Assembly (NCBI GenBank): GCA_963921425.1
Contig: OY992839.1
Span: 11,139,409-11,203,408 of the forward strand
Length of the DNA: 64,000 bases
Source of the DNA: Dryas octopetala
Taxonomy: Eukaryota > Streptophyta > Magnoliopsida > Rosales > Rosaceae
Direction of reading: 5' to 3'
Shown: one piece after another, positions 1-9,699 of the stretch
How positions within the stretch are numbered: position 1 is the stretch's first letter
Layout: the number at the start of each line of letters is the position of its first letter
Notes under the pieces: model-generated
Seen by the model: only the letters and a program-made list of their open reading frames with translations
Told to the model about the DNA's origin: nothing
The model's database searches: none
Translations under genes and position numbers: made by a program

Positions 1-1006
1 ATTGACTTGATATTATATTTTACCTAACCCTGCACATATAGAAAGGAAAAGATTTCAATATTTCTCTAACGCAGCATATAGAAAGGGACTGTATTTCATC
101 AATTTCTACTTAAATTATAGGGGGCTTTAGGCACAAGTTTTGTTGGTTTATTTTGGACACATTTATGATGTTATCTGAAACTGAAAGGAGGAGTCTCTGT
201 GTCTGAAAGGCTACTTATTACTTAATTGGCTGCTGTTGCTGTTTCTTCAATGAGTACAACTACTGCTGCTGTGTATGCTTTTTTCTTTGATGTGTTTTTT
301 TTTCTTCCTATTTCCTTTTCCCTTCATTTCATTGGAGTCCAGGGGAGAAAATGTTTGCACCCATCTTGTCAATATAGTACTTGCTATGTAATAAGTTCTA
401 GTTGCCAAGCATGTAATTTGGTTCTACTGTCTCCTAAACTCATATTACTCTCTTTTTAAGAAACATTGCTCTTTCATCAACTTTGGTGAAGTCACTGTGG
501 GTTAAAATGTCTGTGACCTAAACTTGTCATTGTATTGTATCTTTTCTGAATGATATTTTTCGCATTAATATATTTGAAAGTATCCAATTGTTGCACATTT
601 GCCACCATCTAGCATGCCCAAATAATACGCTTACGATATATTTGAGTAATCAAGTTTTGAGTGATTTTGGATCCGGTCCCTCAATTTGGCCATATTTAGA
701 CACAAAGACTTGGTGTCTGTTTTGACTTTTGAGTCTTTGACTTAGGGCCAAAAACATGTTCCCTTTGCCACTTCTGTTTTTTAAATTCTAAAATTGCCTC
801 TAATATTATTTAAAATATTTAAATCCTAAATTTCAATTGAGTCTGACTCATAATTCTGATCACTAATGAAATAATGTGATAAAGCCAGACTAATCAAAAA
901 CATGTTTAGTGATTTTGTGTTAGGGTTTAAATCTCAAAATTAGTGAGATTTCTATAATTTAAATCTCTTAAATTGTGGGATTCAAATCTCACAAATTACG
1001 AGATTC
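1..1006. other. Intergenic, no gene supported
   Basis: AT-rich sequence without a convincing coding region. A 77-codon open frame at 226-459 has low-complexity, hydrophobic content and no family resemblance. It could be the 3' untranslated part of a gene lying to the left of the window, but nothing here proves that. Confidence 0.5.
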
Positions 1007-1011
1007 AAAAC
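1007..1011. repeat. Target-site duplication of the TRIM (left)
   Basis: AAAAC, identical to 1352-1356 on the other side of the element. Confidence 0.8.
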
Positions 1012-1351
1012 TGAAGAAATTTAGGCATCAATCCCAAAACCAATTGGCAATAAGAGGAGTAGCCTAAACTATTATAAGCCACTAACAAGGCCCTCACATT
1101 TTCAATGTAGGATTTCTCTCAACACGCTCTCGCACGTGTGGCGTCATTTAAACCTAACACGTGGACAATTTGTATTGGGTGACGTGGAAGCACGTGTGGC
1201 TGTTAGGCGTATCACGTGGATAACCTGCTCTGATATCATGAAGAAATCTAGGCAACCATCCCAAAACCAATTGGCAATGAAAGGAGTAGCTCAAGCCCTT
1301 ATAAGTCACTAGTAAGGCCCTCACATTTTTAATGTGAGATTTCTCTGAACA
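1012..1351 (-). mobile_element. TRIM: miniature LTR retroelement, complete
   Basis: Two direct repeats of 113 bp (1012-1124 and 1239-1351) each begin TG and end CA, and they enclose only 114 bp. The whole 340-bp unit is flanked by a perfect 5-bp target duplication AAAAC (1007-1011 and 1352-1356). Directly next to the right repeat, 1238-1227 read on the minus strand gives TGATATCAGAGC, one mismatch from the initiator-Met tRNA primer binding site TGGTATCAGAGC. This places the 5' LTR on the right and the element on the minus strand. There is no coding capacity, as usual for TRIMs, which must borrow reverse transcriptase from autonomous LTR elements. The interior contains several CACGTG-like G-boxes. 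Confidence 0.88.
1227..1238 (-). other. tRNA-Met primer binding site of the TRIM
   Basis: TGATATCAGAGC on the minus strand abuts the LTR at 1239-1351 with no spacing. It differs from the usual initiator-Met tRNA complement by one base. Confidence 0.75.
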
Positions 1352-1356
1352 AAAAC

Positions 1357-1972
1357 CTACAAGTCTACAAGTTGTAGGATTTAGACAACATTAATTATCT
1401 AATTATAAGCATTAACAAACTACAAATGTATATAAATGCGAACATTTAAAATCTTAGTTAAAAAAAAAAAAAAAAATCAAACTACAGGGACAAACAATAC
1501 AATTTAATATATTTTTGAAAAATGCTACATGTACCAACTTCTTTAAAAAAATAAAAATTTCTCAGCCTATGTGACGCATGATATGCACACCATACCACTA
1601 TATTAAATAAAGAAATATTATTGAGTCAATGTAAGAATACCATGAATGTAAATTAAAAAACAAAAATTTTGGCTTAATAGTATTGTGCTATAATTTTTTC
1701 TACTAAAAGATGGCGTAGGCATTAAGTCACATTGTTTCAGTAAATAGAATACTTAATAAATCTTGAGTCTTTTGTTATTACTTATTAGATCGTAAAAGAA
1801 AAATCAACTAAATCTTCGCTCCCTTTTTATCTAGCCTAACAAGTAACAACCAATTAGCATTAAGCTCTGAAAGACTGAGACACCTTTGTTTTTGGTATGA
1901 GATTCAAACTGCTAAAAACTTGACTTTCTTTTCTCCACATAACTTGGGGACAAGTCACAATTGTTGAAGGAA
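1357..1972. other. Intergenic, no gene supported
   Basis: AT-rich sequence with a short poly-A run. Nothing recognisable as a gene or as a complete element. Confidence 0.45.
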
Positions 1973-2136
1973 AATGCTTGGGTACTCAACTTTGAGTACC
2001 AACTTTGTACTCATCACCAATTACATGAGCCCACGATGAAGTCCACCATTTTCTCTCTCAAAATGGACCTCATCATGAGTTGAACATGTGATTGGGGATG
2101 AGTACACGTTGGATTGGTTACACCCAATAATTTTTC
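1973..2136. mobile_element. Short MITE-like unit with imperfect terminal inverted repeats
   Basis: The left end GGAAAATGCTTGGGTAC and the right end read in reverse, GAAAAATTATTGGGTGTAA, are imperfect inverted repeats around about 165 bp. The same right-end sequence (AATTATTGGGTGTAA) recurs at the left end of the insertion beginning near 8363. I see no clear target duplication, so the boundaries are approximate. Confidence 0.4.
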
Positions 2137-2235
2137 GTATTTCAACTGCATCCATTATCTACAAAATCATTCAAAAACATGCCTCATCTAAAATCTAAAT
2201 TGAAAAAATGAAATTTTCTTCTTCTTTTCCATTTT

Positions 2236-2301
<66 letters not shown>

Positions 2302-2876
2302 GCCAACCCTCCTAGCCCCTCCCAACCCCACCCCACCCCCACAACAACCTGCCAAACCCTCCCCTTCCACTTACCCGAGTCTCTCTCTCTCTTCTCTCAT
2401 TTTTCTTCTTCTTCCCCGTGTCTCCCTTCTCTCTCGTGACTTCACACAATCTGACCGTGACCAGGCCAACTCTGGCCAAGACCAACCGGCGCAACACCAC
2501 CAGCCACTAGCCTGCAACTCCTCTATCTCCCCTTGACCATCCCTTTCTTCCCTCTTCTCTCCTGTGCGACTCCCACCCTGTGCGCACCTTAGCCTAGCCA
2601 AGGCCAACCATTTCCCGACTGCCCAAGGCCACTGGTGAATCCCCCTAGTGTCGGCCATCCCCCTATGAGCTATAGTTGGGGTCGAGAAGGTGTGGTAGTG
2701 GGGGTGGGGGTGGGTGTTGGGTCGGGAAGGGCTGGGTTAAGAGGGAAAAGGGAGAGAGTGAGAGGTAAAGAGGGGTAAAAAAGAGAAAGATGAAGAAAAA
2801 TTCATTTTTTCAATTCAGATTTTAAATGATGTATGTTTTTGAATAATTTTGTAGATAATGGATGCAGTTGAAATAC
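2137..2876. mobile_element. Inverted-repeat element (740 bp) with CT microsatellite and GC-rich core
   Basis: Arms of about 105 bp (2137-2246 and about 2760-2876) are roughly 85-90% complementary. Both begin GTATTTCAACTGCATCC and run through the same AAAATCTRAATTGAAAAAATGAA stretch. The interior has a CT microsatellite (about 2239-2298) and a GC-rich core (2299-2710) unlike the surrounding AT-rich DNA. Open frames across the core are low complexity and in several frames, so I do not call a gene. Long arms suit a Mutator-like non-autonomous element, but no 9-bp target duplication is visible. Confidence 0.6.
2239..2298. repeat. (CT)n microsatellite
   Basis: About 30 uninterrupted CT units inside the inverted-repeat element. 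Confidence 0.95.
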
Positions 2877-3422
2877 CTCTATAATTAAGTGTCTAAATTG
2901 AACTTTAGCCTTTTTTTCTAACATGGCATGATTGGGGGCTTTTTTTGTTTGCATGAAGCTATGTGGAAAAAAGAATCTAATTTTAAAAAAGTGTTAAATA
3001 TCAAAACAATTCATTAATGTGGGCCCTTTGCAAAACATTAGTGTTAGAGATCCCAGCTTTTTTTTCTTCAACTTTTCATTAATGGAATTCTTATATTAGA
3101 AAATTATGATTAAATACCAAATCCTAATAATTTTTTGGTATAACATAAAGACCATATAATATTTCAATTAAACTACCAAATTTAAATATAGTTTTTTAGA
3201 TTAGGTCACAAATATGTTGACCCATTTGATTTTAGCCTTTTCCATTTGACATTTTTGTCCTTTAGTCCACATATGATCGGTATTAGTTAAAATTTATAAA
3301 GTTTTGAAAAAATTGTCCTTGAGGCTTTTATATTATCTTAAAAATTTGCTAATATAGTCTCAACTTTACATTTAATTGTGACTGTACGACACTCACAACT
3401 TCAAATTTAGTTGTGACTGAAC

Positions 3423-3488
3423 GACAGTCACAACTAAGTTGTGAGACAGTCACAACTAAGTTGTGAGACAGTCACAGTTAAGTTATGA
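3423..3488. repeat. 22-bp tandem repeat, three units
   Basis: Two perfect units, GACAGTCACAACTAAGTTGT plus GA (3423-3444 and 3445-3466), are followed by a diverged third (3467-3488). Each unit contains the near-palindrome TCACAACTAAGTTGTGA. Confidence 0.85.
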
Positions 3489-3592
3489 CTTAATTGAATT
3501 TTTTTTAGAGAAATTATACTATAATATTGTATAAATAGAGGTCAAAACAATACTTTTACTCAAAATAATACATAATATAGTGGTGTGAGTTG

Positions 3593-3660
3593 TCTCTTTC
3601 AATTTACCAAGACAGTCACAATTAAGTCTCTTTCAATTTACCAAGACAGTCATAGTTAAG
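3593..3660. repeat. 34-bp tandem duplication
   Basis: Two units (3593-3626, 3627-3660) start TCTCTTTCAATTTACCAAGA and differ at two positions. They carry the same CAGTCACA motif as the 22-bp repeat about 130 bp upstream. Confidence 0.85.
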
Positions 3661-4900
3661 TTGTGACTTGATTGATTTTATTTTATTTTAATACAATATA
3701 GTATAAATTAATATAATATTTGTGATGTAATATTATTTTTATTTTTTTATTGTAGTGGCATGTGATGTAGTATTTGTAAATTATAATATCTTTTACTTTT
3801 TTATTTTGTTTGACTTTTCAACTAGTACCTAATTTAAAATACTATTTAATTTTGGTACCTAAACTAAAAAGTTATTGAAATTTAGTAGTTAAAATCAATT
3901 GACCTTTCATACATTGAATACTAAAAAATAAAAAATAAAACCTTGAAAAAAAATACATGTCTAGTAAAGTAATGACACATAAAATAAAAAACAAACATTA
4001 AGAAAAAAAAAAAAGTTAGACTCTTAACATTATTAATTGCCAAAAGAAGGCCCTCAAGCCTACCATATTAGAAAAAAGTGAGTCTCATCTTTATCACGTC
4101 ATCATTAACTGTTAGGTCAAGTCAGACTAAATTGTTATGAAATTAAAACTTTAAATGTGAATGTAAAAAAATTAAAAAGATAGAAATCAATTTGTGAATT
4201 AAGTCAAACTTTAAAAGTGTTAAGTTATAATTTCCTCTATAATATATATTCCCTACATAAGAACCAATCAATTGATATATTCGTTACACATAAATTGGGA
4301 TCAGTGTCATGGACATGAGTTCATCACTTTGTGCATTATCTCTCTCAAAAGATACAAAGTGCGTCCGATATCTACTAAAAGATGGTCAGATGGTCGAAAT
4401 AGTTTTTGTTATATTCGTTGCCATACAAACAAAGAAAGAATAATAACATATCAAAATTCAAAGCCAAGGAAAGCTCAATTCCGTGTTGAGGTCAGCAAAC
4501 GCGTGACAACCAACCAACCACTTTTAACCCAACGACGAATTCAATTCAATTCCATGCCCAAGACCAACGACCGCCCCCCCAACACCTAATATTAATAATG
4601 ACACTTTCCATTTTGCTACTTCCACTACTGAAATTAGAACCCAACGGCTCAAATAGTCAAAAATTTCACAAGCAATCCCCAAAAACACCAAAACCATAAC
4701 CATAAAAAAAAAAAAAAAAAAAAAAGTGCCAAACTGCCAATGCCAATTAATCAAAAGCATATTAATTAATTCTAATTCCACCAATATTTTTGCTGCCTGC
4801 ACGCACTACTTTCTAACAAAACAAACAGCAAGAAGAAACGATAGTGTGGATCGAAATCGCAACACTCAATCCCCAAGAGTATGTACACATTCAAAGTTCA
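3661..4900. other. Intergenic with a MITE remnant
   Basis: AT-rich. The part at about 3906-4030 matches the interior and right end of the MITE at 43709-43899 (shared CATACATTGRAYACTA, then GTAAAGTAATGACACAT), but the left end is missing. The rest, including open frames at 4272-4917, is low complexity and is downstream sequence of the EF-hand gene. Confidence 0.5.
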
Positions 4901-4972
4901 AACTAACTAACATTTAATTTGTCTTGTTTGTGTTGAAGGATCGAAATCGAATACCTTTAGTTCTTCTTCCGA

Positions 4973-5425
4973 TTAAGCGCCCGTCATCATCTTCTTGAAC
5001 TCGTCGAAGTTGACGTGGCCATCGCCGTCGGCGTCGACGGAGCCGATCATCTTCGCGCAGTCCTTGAGCGAGCACTTCTGGCCCAATCGCTTCAGCACCT
5101 CGTGGAGCTCACTCGCGGAGATGAGGCCGTTCTTGTCGAGGTCGTAGAGGTCAAAGGCGTCGCGAAGCTCCTTGGTGGATCCGCCGTTGAGGATCTCCGC
5201 GAACTCCTCCAGGTCGATGTGGCCGTCGCCGTCCTTGTCGAACTCCGCCATTATGCGCTGGACTTCCTCCAACGACGTCGTTCCGGACCCGAGCTCACCA
5301 AACACGCCCCTGAGCTCGTCGCAGGAGATTTTCCCGTCGCCGTTCTTGTCGAACTTGTTGAAGATCCTCCGCACCTCTTCTATTGACCCCACGCCACTTA
5401 AACTTGACGGCTTTGACTTCGACAT
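4973..5425 (-). CDS. Calmodulin-like EF-hand protein (CML25/26/27 type)
   Basis: Single-exon gene for 150 residues. Four EF-hand loops are visible: DKNGDGKISCDE (about residues 26-37), DKDGDGHIDLEE (63-74), DLDKNGLISASE (95-106) and DADGDGHVNFDE (131-142). Loops 1, 2 and 4 have canonical Ca2+ ligands; loop 3 (DLDKNG) is also functional-looking. The layout FDLYDLDKNGLISASEL followed by a CAKMIG helix is typical of the plant CML25/26/27 group, calcium sensors that relay Ca2+ signals to partner proteins in cytosol or nucleus. I chose the start MSKSKPSS. The open frame extends 27 codons further, but those codons are a translated GA microsatellite in the 5' leader. No signal peptide or prenylation box is seen. 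Confidence 0.92.
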   Translation of the reverse strand: MSKSKPSSLSGVGSIEEVRRIFNKFDKNGDGKISCDELRGVFGELGSGTTSLEEVQRIMAEFDKDGDGHIDLEEFAEILNGGSTKELRDAFDLYDLDKNGLISASELHEVLKRLGQKCSLKDCAKMIGSVDADGDGHVNFDEFKKMMTGA

Positions 5426-5431
5426 CGCAAA

Positions 5432-5434
<3 letters not shown>

Positions 5435-5490
<56 letters not shown>
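5435..5490. repeat. (GA)n microsatellite in the CML 5' leader
   Basis: About 27 GA units (CT on the transcript) lie roughly 10-65 bases upstream of the CML start codon. GA/CT tracts in plant leaders and promoters can bind BBR/BPC factors; an effect here is an inference. Confidence 0.9.
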
Positions 5491-5493
<3 letters not shown>

Positions 5494-5550
5494 TTAGGGT
5501 TTTCAACTGGCAGAGAGATCGATCGAGTAACCAGAAATCTTGTAGTTGTT

Positions 5551-5560
5551 GTATATATAA
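5551..5560 (-). promoter_or_regulatory. Probable TATA box of the CML gene
   Basis: TTATATATAC on the minus strand, about 126-135 bases before the ATG. This gives a leader of about 100 bases that would contain the GA tract. Confidence 0.55.
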
Positions 5561-5619
5561 GGAAGGAGCTTCGAGAGTTCACTCGCTTTTAACGCGTTAA
5601 TTGGCGTGAAGGTATAGTT

Positions 5620-8160
5620 ATACCAAGGCAGTGATCCACTGCGTCAAGGAACACTGTGTGGGTGCCTACGTGGCATAATCTATGTTGTTTCTTTGAATTT
5701 GTGGGCGTAATGGCTAATGAAGTTTTGACACGTGTGGAGAGAGTATGGGCGAGGTGTAGAGGATTGGGTGTACAGTGGTGTGTTGTATAAGAAAAAGGGA
5801 AGACTTGTGAAGTTGTGCTTAATTGGTGGGCCTACTGAGTGTTGGGCTTGGAAGGAAGTTAGTTAATGAAAGGGAATCTGAAAATTATGGTTGCAAATTA
5901 ATTTGGGATTGATGTACCTGTTCCCGCGTGAATTCATTTAAGGAAAGGAAATCAACTTGGCAACAATTTCGTGAAAGCGCGTTTGGTGGAAAATAAATAA
6001 TAATAAAAATAAAATAATGTTTAGCCTCTTTAGTAAATAAATAATAATCCTTAGCGAGTGCCAAGAAACTTTTTATATTGTGCAAACATTGATATTTTGA
6101 TATGAACAGTAAATTTAATAGGATTTTCCTATTATGCATAGGTTGAATTAGACAATTAGGATCTTAGCCAAAAAAAAGAATTAGACAATTAGGATTAATC
6201 AAAGAGTTGTTATTCTCACTCCTGTCTTATTTTTTTACCCATATTTTAATAAAAAAATAAAAAAATATTTATTCTTTTGTAAAATTAATCTTGAAGAACT
6301 TAATTAAAAAATAAAGTAAATAAATTTATTCTACTCTACTCACCTCTCCCTACTCACCCACTTCACCCACTTCTTTATAAGGATTTCAACTCCATAAACT
6401 CTCGAATCATCTTTTTTCATTTTCTCATATCATTATTATTTTAGTTATATTGATTTTGAGTAATGAACAATCAAATGGAAGTCGAGAGAAGTCGAGAACT
6501 CACCTAGTGAAAAGGTAAGCAAAACAATTCATTTTGTGTGATGCTTTCAATTTTTTTTTTTTTTTGGGTAAGACAACCACGTGTTGTTGATCCACTCTCG
6601 GGTGGAACCACATACCATGAAAGATCCCCCTACATCACAAGTACAATGAACAAGTGGCAGATATAATTCATTTGTTAATTCCTGCATTAGTTTCGTTTGA
6701 GTTCAAATCATGCATCCACATAGAATCCTACATGCCTAGTTCACTAGTAATATCATCAATATCCAAGTATTCTGCACATTTATTCATTAATTAATTAATT
6801 TTTTTTTTTTGTTGTCTAAGAGGCTTTGACTTGGAACCCATTTGTTTGCTTTTTCTAAAACGTTCTGACATGATCCTACAGAACAATATTGGTGTTAGTG
6901 AATAGTAAAAGGTCTGCAAAACATATATTGTTGAGAAACGGCGTGAAAAGGCTAAGAAAACGAGAACCACAGGAGGATCCAAACGACAATGTTCATAAAC
7001 CCCACATAAGATATTTGATTAATAATGTCATATAACTAGAGAGATTTTGGAAGAAATAAATTAAGAAAAAATGGGTGGGTGGAATAATAGTTAATGGGGT
7101 GGGAAAAATGTTTTTTTGGTGGATGTTTAAGTTGGTATATCAAATTGTATTATAGGATTAATATTGAGTGTGAAGAGTGCATTTATATATATTTTTTAAA
7201 TTTAATAATGAGTGTAAAAATAAAGTGGGTGAGAAAATAGGACAATAGGTGAAAATATAACTACTTTTAATCAAATTTTAATAGTTTTACAGCAAAACAA
7301 TAAGAAGTAAATTACTCTAAAGTCTATTTTATAGCCCTTAAAGATAAACAAAATCATAAAAAAAGTTGCAATAATAAATAGGTCTACTTTGTACAAATAA
7401 AGCTCATGTTATGTTTTTCTGTGTTTTTTACGCCGAGTGCTCGGTGAGATTTAAAAAAAAAAAAAAACTAAACAAATTGCCATTGTCAAACTGGACCCAA
7501 CCTAACCGGACTTCGCCCACCCCATTGTAAAGTGCTAGACATTGTAGACCCCTATTTTTATGAGTCTTGTCTCTACAATTGAAAAAAATTATTATGTATA
7601 ACTGCAACACAACTACGTGGCATAATCAATCCACGTGGCATAATATGGGTGGTTGATAGGTCACTGAGTTTGAATAAGTGTTGGTACTCCTACCTTCATG
7701 GAATTCATAGGTAGCCCAACATTATTTATGCATGATTAATGCTGTGACCACAAGTTACCCATACAATTTGAACATTAGTAAAGCGTGAATACTAGCTGCT
7801 GGAGCATGGCCTAAGTCCCAGCTTAATATGGTCGTGGTAATCATATATAAAAAGCCATCATGCTGTTGATGGCTAGTAATTGAGCAGATACAAGGATCTC
7901 GAGCGCGCATGATCAACAATAATAGGATGCAATTAAGATATAAATTATAATTCATTCGATTTTTAAGTGTACCCAAAAGAGGGTCAATTTATAGGAGCCA
8001 AAACATAAGAGATAAATACGAATTTAATCTTAAGATATATTATAAAATGTCCTAGATAATTATTTATGAAAGCCAAATAGTAATACGATAAACAGAAATT
8101 ATGTACTGGTAGGAGGAGATGGAGATTTTGCAACTGGGTTAGCAGGTTGTTGTGACGTCA
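5620..8160. other. Intergenic, no gene supported
   Basis: Upstream region of the CML gene and AT-rich DNA. The motif CTACGTGGCATAATC occurs at about 5667 and 7613, with a further CACGTGGCATAAT just after the second; this may be shared promoter-like or repeat sequence. The long AT-rich stretch at 6210-7270 has weakly complementary ends but no element that I can delimit. Confidence 0.45.
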
Positions 8161-8784
8161 CAGTGGTTCCTCTTAGCAACGTGGGCTCCACCGACTTAGC
8201 AAGCTGTCCGGATCATTAGAAACCTTGGTAGGGATCTGAGCAGAGCTTTGTTCAGAATCTCCCAGAGCTTCTTTAAGGAGCTTCTTAAAAAGTTGCATAT
8301 TCACCCAAGCCTCGGCTCTGGCCTCACGGTTGATAGCCTTGCATTCGGCCTCACCCATTCTTATAAAAATTATTGGGTGTAATTGATACACCGTGTAACT
8401 ACACCGTCATGTGGTGTAACCAATCCAACATATAAGGGTATTGTTGGACAACATGTTTATCTTTGTAGAGTATAATATTAATAATATTCACATATATTTT
8501 GATACATATATTAATTATAGAGTCCATTAATTATAAAGTACTAACAAAGCAAAATATTAACCAAAACCACTCAATCTATTTTTATTAATTTGCGGACACT
8601 ATCTACCAGCTCCCCAAAATATAACATGCGGACACCTTCCAAAAGAAACGCATCACAACCAAACTAACTATACAAACAGTCCAAAACTGATCTTCTTCTT
8701 TTTTTTGCCAAATCGATCTATTTCTTCAACTTTACCAAATCGACAATTGTTCATCTTCACTCACAAGCATCGTTCTGCAACTGC

Positions 8785-9068
8785 AAGCCTGCAACTAAAA
8801 AAAAAAACTGCAGTTTCAGTTCACTTTGCAGTTTCACTTGCAGTTAGTAACTGCAACTGCAAGCCTGCAGCTCTAATAAACTACAGTTTCAGTTCACTTG
8901 CAGTTTCACTTACACTGCAACTGCAAGCTTACAACTCAAATAAACTGCAGTTTCAGTTCATTTGTAGTTTCTGAAACTGCAGTTGCAACTCAAATAAACT
9001 GCAGTAACTGCAACACCAATAAACTGCAGTTTCAGTTCACTTGCAATGTTCCATAAATTGCAGTTTCA
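8785..9068. repeat. Degenerate minisatellite rich in CTGCAGTTTCAGTTCA
   Basis: About four to five irregular units of roughly 60-70 bp are built from CTGCAGTTTCAGTTCACTT followed by AACTGCAACTGCAAGC and CTCAAATAAA. Sub-motifs occur in both orientations (TGCAGTTT and AAACTGCA), so hairpins are possible. Confidence 0.7.
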
Positions 9069-9240
9069 GAAATTGAGCTTAAAAAAGAATCAAGAACCTT
9101 CTACTGATAAGAAATCAAAGTAGGAGTCTACGTACCACAAGCTGTAATCATGCCCAATCAAGGAGAAGTCGGAGTGGTCAGAGCAGATCTAGAAGGCTTC
9201 GATCAAGCTCGGAGCAGATCCATTAGAAGGCTTCGATCAA

Positions 9241-9244
<4 letters not shown>

Positions 9245-9279
<35 letters not shown>

Positions 9280-9446
9280 GCCGGCGGCATTACTCCCCTT
9301 TCTCGCATCAATTTGCTGCAGGTGGCGGCCAGCCGGTAGCGGGGAGGGTGGGTTAAGTCGGCGCCGGTGTAGGGAGCACACCGGTGGTCGCCATTCGTTG
9401 GGGGAAGGCCAGAGCAAGAAGCTTCGGTGTGGAGCAGTGTGGATCG

Positions 9447-9474
<28 letters not shown>
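9245..9474. repeat. Two (GA)n microsatellites flanking a GC-rich core
   Basis: GA runs at about 9245-9275 and 9448-9474 surround a GC-rich segment. Read on the minus strand, its CTGCAGCAAATTGA region resembles CTGCAGCAAATCGA at about 23933. Open frames here are translated microsatellite. Confidence 0.75.
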
Positions 9475-9479
<5 letters not shown>

Positions 9480-9699
9480 AAAAAGAAAAAAAAAACATAT
9501 TTTTTTAATAACATATCTTTTTAATATCATAACTTACAAATGTGATCTTATTGTTAAATTTGAACAATAGGTATAGTAGAGGTTAAATAAAATGCTTATC
9601 ATGTATCCTAGAGTAATTAATTCTTAATTATACCACGTAGTCATATATCGATTACATAGAATAACTTCTCCTCATCTTGATACCCATGTTGCACAACAG

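Larger units (their letters stand above)
8363..9669. mobile_element. Mutator-like non-autonomous insertion (~1.3 kb)
   Basis: It interrupts the small gene that is continuous in the copy at 12.9 kb. The ends are inverted repeats: AAATTATTGGGTGTAATTGA on the left and, reversed from the right, AAGTTATTCTATGTAATCGA. Flanks CCCATTCTT (8354-8362) and CCTCATCTT (9670-9678) look like a decayed 9-bp target duplication, the Mutator signature. Inside are a degenerate TGCAGTTTCAG minisatellite, two GA microsatellites and a GC-rich core related to those near 2.3-2.7 kb and 23.8-24.0 kb. No transposase frame is present. Confidence 0.55.
8173..9687 (-). pseudogene. Small unrecognised gene split by a transposon insertion
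   Basis: The 5' part (ATG at 9687, reading MGIKM) and the 3' part (from about 8358 to the stop at 8173) are separated by about 1.3 kb. A second copy of the 5' region at 12847-13090 is uninterrupted and shows they were once continuous: MGTKMSEAECEDINREAKAEAWVNMQ in the copy, against a GEAECKAINREARAEAWVNMQ continuation here. The joined product would be about 63 residues, charged, with no signal peptide or membrane segment. I do not recognise the family. A TATA-like AGTCTATATAAAG lies at 9826-9814 on the minus strand. The insertion puts a stop soon after MGIKM, so this copy is broken unless the 3' part is used alone. Confidence 0.5.

Noticed and set aside
226-459. 77-codon open frame near the window start
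   Set aside because: Low-complexity hydrophobic translation, no family resemblance and no splice partners.
2188-2658. Three overlapping minus-strand open frames
   Set aside because: They translate a CT microsatellite and GC-rich core in several frames, inside an inverted-repeat element.
5426-5506. N-terminal extension MKTLIPLSLSLS... as a signal peptide for the CML protein
   Set aside because: It is the GA/CT microsatellite of the leader; the downstream Met fits the family start.
6210-7270. A 1-kb inverted-repeat element
   Set aside because: The complementarity is weak and AT-driven; no firm ends or target duplication.
9223-9530. Minus-strand Leu/Ser-rich frames as secreted proteins
   Set aside because: Translated GA microsatellites within the insertion; no conserved domain.
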